In this document: positions 1 to 8,491 of the stretch, piece after piece
Layout: the number at the start of each line of letters is the position of its first letter
How positions within the stretch are numbered: the first letter of the stretch is position 1
Origin: an uncultured Lachnospiraceae bacterium
Lineage (GTDB): Bacteria > Bacillota > Clostridia > Lachnospirales > Lachnospiraceae
Direction of reading: 5' to 3'
Length of the DNA stretch: 64,000 bases
Assembly: GCA_910577045.1 (NCBI GenBank)
Contig: CAJTLB010000003.1
Coordinates: forward strand, 186,001-250,000
The notes under the pieces: generated by a model
The model's input: the letters and a program-made list of their open reading frames with translations, nothing else
What the model was told of the DNA's origin: nothing
Database searches by the model: none
Program-made: the position numbers and the translations under genes

Positions 1-966
1 ACTTTTTATGCGGTATTCCATAAACAGGATTTGCCTACAATATGGGATTCTATCTGCAAGATGTCATGGGTTAGTATTTTGGTAGCAATAGCATTAAGTA
101 TATTTTTTGCTAGCGCGGAAGGAATAATGATGTGGTATTTATTGCGTTCTATGGGGAATAAATGCAGGATGGGCCAGTGCCTGAGATATTCTTGGGTGGG
201 ATTTTTTTATTCAGGGATTACTCCATCTGCTACTGGCGGCCAGCCAATGCAGTTATATTATATGAATAAAGATGGCTGGAAAGCTTCACAGTCTACAGTT
301 ATTTTAATGACAATGGCACTTGCCTATAAATTGGTATTGGTTTTGGTTGGTACTACTATGCTTATAGTATGGTACCAGCCTTTAAAAAGTTATATGGGGA
401 ATACAGTTTTATTATATTTTCTAGGAATTGTCTTGAATTTAGGCGTAATATTAGTTATTATAGGGGCAATGGCATTTCCAAATATACTAATACAGGTAGC
501 AAATTGGTTTGAGGTTTTATTAATAAGGGCCCATATCTGGAAACCCAAGGAAGGAAGAAAGGCAAAAGTAAAAGAGTTTGTTGGGCAATATCGGCAGGCA
601 GTTGGATTTATGGCAGGCCATAAAAGTAGGATATTAGTAGTAATGTTCATTACAGCGTTACAACGTTTTAGTATGTTTTTACTTACCTATGTGATATATA
701 AGGGATTTTATTTAGCTGGGGAAAATGTATGGAAAATAATGGAACTACAGGCTGCTGTTACTATTTCAGTAGATATGTTGCCAGTCCCAGGGGCACAAGG
801 CATTACAGAGATTGTTTATCAAGCAGTATTTGGTAATATTTTTACAGAAGAATATTTAGTTCCTTCTATGTTAGTGAACCGTGGAATAAATTTTTACTTT
901 CTTTTGGTATTTTGTGGCATAGTGGCAGCTTTAGCTGCAATAAAGGTGAAAAAATATGGAGATTAG
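1..966 (+). CDS. Flippase-like integral membrane protein (UPF0104/LPG-synthase TM family), 5' end outside window
   Basis: The reading frame is open from base 1, so the start lies upstream of the window; 321 residues are visible. It is almost wholly hydrophobic, with several membrane spans, and carries the motif ITPSATGGQP near visible residue 77, typical of the YbhN/MprF N-terminal membrane domain family (PF03706). Members are polytopic proteins that move or help synthesise lipids or lipid-linked glycans. The C-terminus ends just after the last span (AALAAIKVKK), so there is no cytoplasmic MprF synthase domain. It overlaps the next gene by 11 bases, implying translational coupling. The substrate cannot be told from sequence. 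Confidence 0.8.
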   Translation, partial: TFYAVFHKQDLPTIWDSICKMSWVSILVAIALSIFFASAEGIMMWYLLRSMGNKCRMGQCLRYSWVGFFYSGITPSATGGQPMQLYYMNKDGWKASQSTVILMTMALAYKLVLVLVGTTMLIVWYQPLKSYMGNTVLLYFLGIVLNLGVILVIIGAMAFPNILIQVANWFEVLLIRAHIWKPKEGRKAKVKEFVGQYRQAVGFMAGHKSRILVVMFITALQRFSMFLLTYVIYKGFYLAGENVWKIMELQAAVTISVDMLPVPGAQGITEIVYQAVFGNIFTEEYLVPSMLVNRGINFYFLLVFCGIVAALAAIKVKKYGD

Positions 967-1900
967 AAAAATTCGTCTTGGAAACCTGCTTCTTCCTTCT
1001 AATGTATTGATGGCACCATTAGCTGGATATACTTGTTACCCATTCCGAATGTTGGCATATGAGATGGGGGCAGGAGTATGTTTTACTGAGATGGTAAGTG
1101 CCAATGCGTTAAAATATAAGGACAAAGCTACCAGGCGGCTTTTATTTACAACAGAAAAAGAGCCAATAAAAGCGGTACAGCTTCTTGGGGGCATTCCTAC
1201 AATAATGGAGCAAATGGCAGGGAGTGAATGGCTGGAAGAGTTTGATATTATTGATATTAATATGGGTTGCCCTGTGCCAAATGTATTTAAAAGTGGTGAG
1301 GGAAGTGCATTAATGTTAGATTGGAAAAGGGCTTCTGCTATTATTTATGGCTGTAAGAAAAGTGGGAAGCCTGTAACTGTAAAATGCCGCACAGGAATCC
1401 GTGAAGATCAGATGTTTACAGCAGAGTTTGCCCGTATGTGCGAGGCTTCCGGGGCAGATATGGTTACAATCCATGGCAGGAGCCGGAGCATGATGTATGA
1501 TGGGAAGCCTTACTTAAATGAGATTGAACAAGCGAAATCAGCAGTATCTATACCAGTTATTGCAAATGGCGGGATATATTCAATAGAAGATGCAAATAGG
1601 GTAATGGACTGTACAGGGGCGGATGGAGTTATGCTGGCACGGTATGGGTTAGAAAATCCATTTATTTTTAGCGAATTAACAGGGCTGTCTTGTAAAAAGA
1701 CACCTTGCCAGGTATTAAAGGGACAGATAGAGATAACTAGTCAATATTATAATGAGACATTTACATTAAATTATATAAAGAAAATCGCCTCTTATATGAT
1801 GAAGAAACGGAAAGGGACAAAAAAGTATAAAGAACGCCTGTATAGAAGTGGCAGTTTGGCAGAGCTTCAGGAAGTGGTAGAGATGATTTTTCAGGAATGA
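956..1900 (+). CDS. dus: tRNA-dihydrouridine synthase (DusB-like)
   Basis: A 314-residue FMN-dependent TIM-barrel enzyme that reduces uridine to dihydrouridine in tRNA, in the cytoplasm. Family motifs are all visible: APLAGYT near residue 20, the substrate-loop signature DINMGCPVPNV near residue 100, VKCRTGI near residue 140 and the flavin phosphate-binding region around IHGRSR and ANGGI. Length is normal for the family. The start overlaps the 3' end of the membrane gene and the large leucine-rich-repeat gene begins 9 bases after the stop, so the genes are probably cotranscribed. Assignment to the Dus family is firm; which tRNA position it modifies is not known. Confidence 0.9.
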   Translation: MEIRKIRLGNLLLPSNVLMAPLAGYTCYPFRMLAYEMGAGVCFTEMVSANALKYKDKATRRLLFTTEKEPIKAVQLLGGIPTIMEQMAGSEWLEEFDIIDINMGCPVPNVFKSGEGSALMLDWKRASAIIYGCKKSGKPVTVKCRTGIREDQMFTAEFARMCEASGADMVTIHGRSRSMMYDGKPYLNEIEQAKSAVSIPVIANGGIYSIEDANRVMDCTGADGVMLARYGLENPFIFSELTGLSCKKTPCQVLKGQIEITSQYYNETFTLNYIKKIASYMMKKRKGTKKYKERLYRSGSLAELQEVVEMIFQE

Positions 1901-1909
1901 GGATAGGGC

Positions 1910-4900
1910 ATGGAAGAATATTATCATATAAAAAATGGAGTTTTAGAAACATATACAGGAAGGGAAGAGGTTGTTGTTGTCCCAGAGGTTCATACAATTG
2001 GGGAAGGCGCATTTAAAGGCTGTGTCTCTTTAAAGAAAATTGTACTTCCTTTAAGTTTAGTATCTATCCAAGACGGCGCATTTAAGGGTTGCCGAAACTT
2101 AGAAGAAGCAAAAATACCACAAGGAGTAACTTATATTGGAAATTACGCATTCCATCGTTGCCATGCACTTAGGAAGGTTGTTTTACCATCTTCTGTAAAA
2201 GAGTTAGGGGATTGTGTATTTTTATATTGTGACAGCTTAACCGAAGTTAAAATGCCAGGGGTAAAACGGTTAGGGAAACAAGTATTTGTCAATGATATTT
2301 TACTTGAGAAACTGGAAATATCAAAGCAATTAGAGGGTTCTTGTATTTGTGATGTATTTAATGGATGTGGAAGAATAAAAGAGATTTCTTTTGCAGATGG
2401 GGAATGTACCCAAATACCAAATGTTGTGGAGGCAATGGCAAGCAAGATGCAGCTGCCAGAGTTAGTTCGCCTAATTGTAATTGATGTTTTAAGAATGATG
2501 GAATTAGATGGAAGGTGTTTATTGCGCTTTTTAACAAATTTAAAACATGTGGAGATTCCAGAAGGAGTAGAAAGTCTTGCAAAAAGTTGTTTTTTTGACA
2601 AACGTGGCATCTTGTCTGTAACATGCCCAGCATCGTTGCAATTTATTGGAAGTAGGGCATTTCGGAATTGTATTAATTTGGAAAGGATTACGTTTCAAGG
2701 GACAGGCATACAGGTTGAAAAAGATGCTTTTAAAAATTGTACTTCTTTAAAAACAATAGAGGATTCTAATGGGAAAGAATATATGTTTACAGGGATAACT
2801 GGCCTTGTGGGGGCAGATATTCCGAAGATAGTGCAGGTAATTTATAAACAGGTTATGGGAAATTTTAGGATTAGTGGGACAATTTTGCTAAAATATCTTG
2901 GAGAAGAATCTAGGGTAGTAGTACCAGAGGGAATTACAAGGATTGCAGGAGAGGCATTTGCAGGGAATGAGGCGATTGATCGTGTAATTTTGCCAGAGAG
3001 TATAGAGGAAATTGGGAAAGGGGCATTCCGGGATTGCCTGTTGCTTCAAACGATTTCTTTTCCAGAAAGGCTTTGGAAAATAGAAGCAGGGGCGTTTGAA
3101 AATTGTGTAAAACTAATCCGCGTACAATTGCCTTTAAAAATAAGCAGAATAGAAAAAAGGTCTTTCCGGCATTGCGTAGCTCTTAGAGAGGTGAATTTTC
3201 CAGAGAGATTAAGAGAAATAGAAGAGAGTGCATTTTATAACTGCCCATCTATTAAAAAGTTACAATTTCCAGAGGCTTTGATAAAAATAGGTGCATTGGC
3301 ATTTTACCAATGTAGTGGCTTAAAGGAAATAGAACTTAAAGCAACAATAGAATATGTGGGAAATTTGGCGTTTGCAAAGAGTGGAATAAGAAAGGCGTGG
3401 GTTTTTGGCAGCGGTAAAAAATATGGGGCAGATATTTTTGGTGAGTGTAAGAAATTAAGTTGTTTGCTGTTAGAAGAAGGCGTAAAGCATATTCCAGATA
3501 AGCTGGCATATGGCTGTACTGCTTTAGAAAAAGTGATGTTACCTACCAGTTTGGAATCAGCAGGGATTTGTGCATGGGAAGGGACTAAGTTTCTAAAAGA
3601 ATGGTTAGAAAAAGGAGAGATAAGTCCCATTCTTTGGGATGGAAGAAATTTGGAAGGGGAAGTCTGGGTTCCAAGAGAGGTTCGTATTATAGCAGGTGGG
3701 GCTTTTTATGGAAATGCAAAGATAACAAAAGTGGTTTTACCAGAAAATATCGGTTTTATTGGAAAAGCTGCATGGAAGGGCTGTCGCAATCTGATACAGG
3801 TGGAGTGGCCTTCTCAAATAACAGAAATAGAACCAGAAGTTTTTTCGGGATGTGTGGAGCTTACAGAGGTTTTGGATAAGAAGAAACAAATTCCAATCTG
3901 GAAAGAAATCGGTGACAGAACATTTTACCAGTGCAGGAAGTTACAAGAAATCTGTTTAGAGCAAATAGGACGAGTAGGAAAAGAAGGGTTGGCAGGTTGT
4001 AGCCGTCTTAAGATAGGTAAGGTAAAGGAAGGGTTTTTACTAAAAGAACGAGCCTTTGAAGGGACAGGGTTTTTACAAAACAAAGGAAATAACTGCCTTA
4101 GTTTAGGTGATATAGTAATTTCTGGTGCAGGCTGTGTGGGCGAGGTTTATTTGCCAGAAGAAGTAACAGGGATCGCCCCATTTGCTTTTTCAGGGAATCG
4201 TAATTTAACAAGGCTTATACTGCCAAAAGGGCTAAAATGGATAGGAGAAGGGGCTTTTTTTGGCTGTAGTGCTTTAACAGAAGTAGAATTTCCAGAAAGA
4301 CTTGTCTTTATAGGCGAACGGGCTTTTGAAAAATGTAGTTCTCTCCACTTTGTCCATATAGGGGCAGAATATATAGGAAGAAAAGCATTTGCTTTTTGTA
4401 GTAGTATGGAAAAAGCGGAATTGCCAATGGTAAATATACTAACGGATGGTATTTTTGAAGGTTGTGGCGCATTAAAAAGTTGTATTTGTAAAAAGGTAGA
4501 GGCAATAGGGGAAAGAAGCTTTCGGGGCTGTATAAAATTAGAAGAGTTTGATTTTTGCAATATCCGGCAGATAGAGGCATATGCGTTTGAGGGCTGTGAC
4601 AGTTTAAAGCGTATTGTATTTCAGCATTGTACTTTTATAGAAGAATATGCGTTCCGGGACTGTGGCCGTTTGGAGGAACTATATTTTTTAGATCAGGCAG
4701 ATGTGATATTACAAGAATATGCGTTTTCTGGATGTACGGCTTTATATAACATAAATTATCAAGGCAGGATATGGGAATTGGGCAGGTATCAGGATATTTT
4801 TTTAGAGAATCTGCCAGAGACAGTCAGAAGGGTTTATTGTAGTGCATTTAGCTGCTTTGGGATAGAAGAAGAAAAGATTTGCAGCTATCAAGGGGCAGGG

Positions 4901-5878
4901 CATAGGATAAAAATCCCACAAGGCATAAAACAGATAGAACAAGAGGTATTTCGGAATATAACCATGTTAAAAGAGATAGAAATACCAGAAAGTGTAGAAT
5001 ATATAGGGGCAAGGGCGTTCCATGGGACAACATGGTTAGAACAGCAACAGAAAAAATCTCCTATGGTAATAAAAAATAATATGTTATTAGATGCGTCTTT
5101 ATGTGTAGGGGAAGTAATAGTGCCAAGGCAAGTACATATGGTATGCGGATGGGCATTTGCAAATGGCATGGGGATAGAACGGATTTGCTTTACATCACAA
5201 GCCCGTGTGGAAGAATATGCGTTTCGGAATTGTATTTTTTTGCGGGAAGTAGTTTTACCAGACGGCAGCAGGATTACTTTTAAGGGGATTAAAGATCGGG
5301 AAAGGGAATTGCCTCCTTTAGCAAAGCAGGCAGTTATGGATAGTTTCCACTGTTTTAAGACAGAGGAAAATGGTGTGTTAGTAGAGTGCACTGGGAATAT
5401 TTCTAAGCTGCTTTTGGCAGATGGAATTACAGGGGTTGGGGAGGGTGCTTTCCAAGATGGGAATTTATTAACAGAGGTTATTTTTCCTGAAACAGTAAGG
5501 AAAATAGAAAGATGTGCATTTTCTGGCTGCAAATGGCTAAGGGAAGTTTTACAGGCAGGGAATGTAGAAGAAATTGGGGAAATGGCATTTTTTAATTGTG
5601 GGGCATTAAAACGTATTGAGTTATCAGAAAAATGCCAGAAAATAGGGAAAAGGGCTTTTGAAAATTGCACTTCTTTAGAAGAGATCCAGATTCCAGAGGG
5701 AGTAGAGGAGATTCCAGACAAGGTGTTTTATCGTTGCCATAGTTTAAAAAAAGTGCAGTTCCCATCTACATTAAAAAAAATAGGGAAAGAAGCGTTTGCC
5801 TTTTGTAAAAATCTGCAAAAGCCGTGTCTGCCGGAGAATATTTTGGTAGGAGAACGGGCTTTTTATGGGGAGAATTAA
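1910..5878 (+). CDS. Giant BspA-type leucine-rich-repeat protein (LRR_5), apparently cytosolic
   Basis: 1322 residues made almost entirely of about 23-residue repeats of the BspA/TpLRR kind. Recurrent elements are IGxxAFxxCxxL followed by a short hydrophobic strand and a proline (for example GAFKGC and IEEYAFRDC). Tiling is broken only by a few spacer segments, such as around residues 195-215 and 300-345. The N-terminus (MEEYYHIKNG) has no signal peptide, there is no membrane anchor or sorting signal, and cysteine is frequent, so a cytosolic location is inferred. BspA-type proteins in other bacteria are usually surface adhesins, which makes this one atypical. It sits between dus and an aldo/keto reductase with almost no spacing, suggesting one transcript. 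The binding partner is unknown. Confidence 0.85.
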   Translation: MEEYYHIKNGVLETYTGREEVVVVPEVHTIGEGAFKGCVSLKKIVLPLSLVSIQDGAFKGCRNLEEAKIPQGVTYIGNYAFHRCHALRKVVLPSSVKELGDCVFLYCDSLTEVKMPGVKRLGKQVFVNDILLEKLEISKQLEGSCICDVFNGCGRIKEISFADGECTQIPNVVEAMASKMQLPELVRLIVIDVLRMMELDGRCLLRFLTNLKHVEIPEGVESLAKSCFFDKRGILSVTCPASLQFIGSRAFRNCINLERITFQGTGIQVEKDAFKNCTSLKTIEDSNGKEYMFTGITGLVGADIPKIVQVIYKQVMGNFRISGTILLKYLGEESRVVVPEGITRIAGEAFAGNEAIDRVILPESIEEIGKGAFRDCLLLQTISFPERLWKIEAGAFENCVKLIRVQLPLKISRIEKRSFRHCVALREVNFPERLREIEESAFYNCPSIKKLQFPEALIKIGALAFYQCSGLKEIELKATIEYVGNLAFAKSGIRKAWVFGSGKKYGADIFGECKKLSCLLLEEGVKHIPDKLAYGCTALEKVMLPTSLESAGICAWEGTKFLKEWLEKGEISPILWDGRNLEGEVWVPREVRIIAGGAFYGNAKITKVVLPENIGFIGKAAWKGCRNLIQVEWPSQITEIEPEVFSGCVELTEVLDKKKQIPIWKEIGDRTFYQCRKLQEICLEQIGRVGKEGLAGCSRLKIGKVKEGFLLKERAFEGTGFLQNKGNNCLSLGDIVISGAGCVGEVYLPEEVTGIAPFAFSGNRNLTRLILPKGLKWIGEGAFFGCSALTEVEFPERLVFIGERAFEKCSSLHFVHIGAEYIGRKAFAFCSSMEKAELPMVNILTDGIFEGCGALKSCICKKVEAIGERSFRGCIKLEEFDFCNIRQIEAYAFEGCDSLKRIVFQHCTFIEEYAFRDCGRLEELYFLDQADVILQEYAFSGCTALYNINYQGRIWELGRYQDIFLENLPETVRRVYCSAFSCFGIEEEKICSYQGAGHRIKIPQGIKQIEQEVFRNITMLKEIEIPESVEYIGARAFHGTTWLEQQQKKSPMVIKNNMLLDASLCVGEVIVPRQVHMVCGWAFANGMGIERICFTSQARVEEYAFRNCIFLREVVLPDGSRITFKGIKDRERELPPLAKQAVMDSFHCFKTEENGVLVECTGNISKLLLADGITGVGEGAFQDGNLLTEVIFPETVRKIERCAFSGCKWLREVLQAGNVEEIGEMAFFNCGALKRIELSEKCQKIGKRAFENCTSLEEIQIPEGVEEIPDKVFYRCHSLKKVQFPSTLKKIGKEAFAFCKNLQKPCLPENILVGERAFYGEN

Positions 5879-5879
5879 A

Positions 5880-6953
5880 ATGCGTTACCGGAAATTAGGG
5901 GATACAGGCCTTATGGTATCAGAAATAGGCTTTGGGACAATTCCTGTTTTACAGGGCAATATACCAGTGCTGCCTGATTATTTTAATTTGGATACAGAGG
6001 CAGCAGTCGCTGTAATGAAAGAAGCCTATTTATTGGGCTGTAATTTATATGATACAGCGATTGTGCCAGAATATGGAGATGCTGAAGTAAAGCTTGGGAT
6101 ATTTGCAGGGCAAATAGGGAGAGAACGGATTATTATTTCGGATAAGGCACGTTTTTATAATGGGAATGAAATGTACCAGGCAGTGCTTACTTCTTGTGAG
6201 AATTTAGGGACTGTCCCAGATATTTATTTTGTCCACCAGGTAGATGAAAAGCATGTAGATGAGGTTTTTAAAAAAGGAGGGGCATTAGATGCCCTTACAG
6301 AATTAAAGGCTGAAGGGAAAATACATTTTACGGGGATTGCATCTCATTATTATAATATTCTTTTACGTGGAGCAAAAGATAAACGGGTTGATGTGTTACA
6401 GGGGAGTGGGAATCTTTTAGAAAGGGGAATGTTAGAGCGTGCCAAAGAGGAAGCATGTTTTCGTAACAAGGGGTTTTTAGTAAATAAAGTTTATGCAGCC
6501 GGGCTTCTTCCTTCTTTCTTTCCAATCCCTTTATTGATCCAAACAGTTTTATCTTATCCAATATCTAGTGCTTTAATTGGGATTGGCAGTATAGGGCAGG
6601 CAAGGGCGGCAATGGAACCAAGGGAAATGAAAGAAAGGTTATTATCATTTGATGAGGTATTATCTATTTTGGAAAAAAGGTATAATCCGATCCCATGTGA
6701 CCGATGCCAGAGGTGTGAGTGCCCGTATGGCACGGAAATCCATACATTGTTCCGCCAGTATCAGTATTATTATTTAGGGAAAGACTATTGGGCACTAAAT
6801 AAGCTTGGCATGGGGATATTAGAAAGTGCTGCGTATTGCCATAACTGCATAGAAATGCCTTGCCTAGATATGTGCCCAAGGAAAATACGGATTCCAGATG
6901 AAATACAAAAGGTGAAAAACTTATATACGATATTCTTTTGCGGATATGTTTGA
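5880..6953 (+). CDS. Aldo/keto reductase with C-terminal ferredoxin-like cysteine clusters
   Basis: 357 residues. The N-terminus (MRYRKLGDTGLMVSEIGFGT) is the classic aldo/keto reductase start, followed by the catalytic-type residues in NLYDTA, EYGDAE, SDKARF and FVHQVD. The C-terminal 100 residues add two cysteine clusters, CDRCQRCECP and CHNCIEMPCLDMCP, resembling the 4Fe-4S-binding tail of a clostridial oxidoreductase subfamily. It probably reduces a carbonyl with NAD(P)H or a ferredoxin-like electron path; the substrate is unknown. I chose the ATG at 5880, which has GGGGAG upstream and starts one base after the LRR stop, over an in-frame ATG at 5865. The last 33 bases overlap the oppositely oriented DUF2508 gene. 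Confidence 0.85.
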   Translation: MRYRKLGDTGLMVSEIGFGTIPVLQGNIPVLPDYFNLDTEAAVAVMKEAYLLGCNLYDTAIVPEYGDAEVKLGIFAGQIGRERIIISDKARFYNGNEMYQAVLTSCENLGTVPDIYFVHQVDEKHVDEVFKKGGALDALTELKAEGKIHFTGIASHYYNILLRGAKDKRVDVLQGSGNLLERGMLERAKEEACFRNKGFLVNKVYAAGLLPSFFPIPLLIQTVLSYPISSALIGIGSIGQARAAMEPREMKERLLSFDEVLSILEKRYNPIPCDRCQRCECPYGTEIHTLFRQYQYYYLGKDYWALNKLGMGILESAAYCHNCIEMPCLDMCPRKIRIPDEIQKVKNLYTIFFCGYV

Positions 6954-7148
6954 TTGTTTCGCTTTTTCTAAAAGGAATTTATAGCGCATTTGTATTGCTT
7001 GCAATTCATAGATGTAACAGTCGATTAAATCAGGCTCGACTACATTTTCAAAGTTTGATTGGGCAGAATCCAATGCCCACTTGGTTTTTTCCAATTCACT
7101 TAATAAATGACATTCGTCATAAGCCAGTGCAATGGTTTTCCGCTTCAT
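6921..7148 (-). CDS. DUF2508 (YaaL-like) small protein
   Basis: A 75-residue, probably alpha-helical protein. The central stretch NVVEPDLIDCYIYEL followed by QMRYKFLL is the signature of the DUF2508/YaaL family, whose function is unknown. In many Firmicutes the gene lies beside recR and bofA. Here it keeps bofA as neighbour but points away from it, with 83 bases between the starts. A strong ribosome binding site (AGGAGGTGG read on the minus strand) precedes the ATG at 7148. Its 3' end overlaps the aldo/keto reductase on the other strand. Confidence 0.8.
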   Translation of the reverse strand: MKRKTIALAYDECHLLSELEKTKWALDSAQSNFENVVEPDLIDCYIYELQAIQMRYKFLLEKAKQSNISAKEYRI

Positions 7149-7231
7149 AGAACCACCTCCTGTTAGCAGTATAGTCCTAAAACTGGAAAATTATACATAC
7201 AATGGAAATAAAAAGAAACTGTGGAGGGATT

Positions 7232-7507
7232 ATGGAGAACCAGATATTAATAGGGATTATGGCGTTGAGCGCAGTTATTTTTGTAGTGGCAACAATTTGT
7301 TACCATCCAGAAGTATTTAAGAAGCTGTTGTATAGGTTAGGTTTTGGAATGGCAGGGGTATTAGGGGCAAACCACTGTTTATCATTACTTGGGCTGGGGA
7401 TATATGTAGGGTTAAACCCGTTGTCAGTGTTAATCCTTTTAGTAATGGGCGGGCCAGGGTTATTGCTTTTATATGGAGTAGAGGCATATTGTAAAATATT
7501 TCCTTAA
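7232..7507 (+). CDS. bofA: BofA family pro-sigma-K processing inhibitor
   Basis: 91 residues with three hydrophobic segments. The C-terminal motif, glycine/asparagine rich around GLNPLSVLILLVMGGPG, matches the BofA family (PF07441). In B. subtilis, BofA sits in the outer forespore membrane and restrains the SpoIVFB protease until the sigma-K checkpoint is passed. Its presence supports a spore-forming host or one descended from it. The start at 7232 is preceded by GTGGAGGGAT at good spacing; an in-frame upstream ATG at 7202 has no such site. Confidence 0.8.
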   Translation: MENQILIGIMALSAVIFVVATICYHPEVFKKLLYRLGFGMAGVLGANHCLSLLGLGIYVGLNPLSVLILLVMGGPGLLLLYGVEAYCKIFP

Positions 7508-7528
7508 TAGAAGCTGTCGAAGAAAAAC

Positions 7529-7557
7529 TTTATCATTGTGGAAAAATGTGCTATAAT
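7529..7557 (+). promoter_or_regulatory. Putative promoter of map
   Basis: A weak -35 (TTTATC, 7529-7534), a 17-base spacer and a perfect -10 (TATAAT, 7552-7557) extended by TGC, about 47 bases before the map start. Called from motif only. Confidence 0.5.
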
Positions 7558-7603
7558 AAGGAAGTTAATTTAATACAAGGGATATTTTGGATTGGAGAAT
7601 AGA

Positions 7604-8473
7604 ATGAAACTTGGAAGAAATGAGCCATGTTGGTGTAAAAGTGGTAAGAAATATAAGGCTTGCCATTTGGCATTTGACGAAAGGCTGGAAGGCCTTGCAT
7701 CAGAAGGGAAACTAATCCCAACTCATGAAATGATAAAGAACCAAGAACAGATTGCAGGAATTAGGGAAGCTAGTAAGTTAAATACAGAAATATTGGATAT
7801 GGTATCAGAGCATGTAAAGGAAGGGATTTCCACAGGGGAATTAAACTCCTTGGTACATGAATATACATTGGCCCATGGGGCAGTCCCAGCACCTCTTGGA
7901 TATGAAAACTTTCCGAAAAGTATTTGTACCTCGATAGATGATGTAGTATGCCATGGGATTCCTGATAGTAAGAGGATTTTAAAGTCTGGGGATATTATTA
8001 ATATTGATGTAACTACTATTTTAAATGGATATTATGGAGATGCCTCCCGTATGTACTGTATTGGTGAAGTAACAGCAGAAAAAAGGCGTTTGGTGCAGGT
8101 TGCAAAAGAGTGCCTAGATTTAGGGTTAGCTGTTGTAAAACCGTGGGGATACCTGGGGGATATAGGATATGCAATTAATAGCCATGCCAAAAAGAATGGA
8201 TATTCGATTGTAGAGGATATTGGCGGGCATGGCGTGGGGCTAGAATTCCATGAAGATCCTTGGGTAAGCCATATTGGGCAGCCGGGGACAGATATAGTAT
8301 TGGTCCCTGGCATGATATTTACCATAGAGCCTATGGTAAATATGGGAGATGCAGAAGTATGGATTGACGAAGAGGATGGCTGGACTGTTTATACGGAAGA
8401 TGGAGAACCTTCCGCACAGTGGGAATATACGGTACTTGTAACAGAGCAAGGTGCCGAGGTGTTGACAAGATAA
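7604..8473 (+). CDS. map: Type I methionine aminopeptidase with N-terminal SEC-C zinc motif
   Basis: 289 residues. The first 25 residues hold a SEC-C zinc-binding motif (GRNEPCWCKSGKKYKACH), as in the ribosome-associated long MetAP variants of clostridia. The pita-bread peptidase domain follows, with the metal ligands visible in INIDVT, GDASRMY, GGHGVG, TIEPM and QWEYTV. It removes the initiator methionine from nascent proteins. I chose the ATG at 7604, with GGAG upstream, over an in-frame TTG at 7592. The sulfatase begins 18 bases after the stop, so some readthrough into the glycan locus is likely. Confidence 0.92.
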   Translation: MKLGRNEPCWCKSGKKYKACHLAFDERLEGLASEGKLIPTHEMIKNQEQIAGIREASKLNTEILDMVSEHVKEGISTGELNSLVHEYTLAHGAVPAPLGYENFPKSICTSIDDVVCHGIPDSKRILKSGDIINIDVTTILNGYYGDASRMYCIGEVTAEKRRLVQVAKECLDLGLAVVKPWGYLGDIGYAINSHAKKNGYSIVEDIGGHGVGLEFHEDPWVSHIGQPGTDIVLVPGMIFTIEPMVNMGDAEVWIDEEDGWTVYTEDGEPSAQWEYTVLVTEQGAEVLTR

Positions 8474-8491
8474 GGATGGGAGGATTATAGA

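Noticed and set aside
2143..5721. Long open frames on the minus strand within the LRR gene
   Set aside because: They mirror the repeat codons of the real gene, lack ribosome binding sites and resemble no protein.
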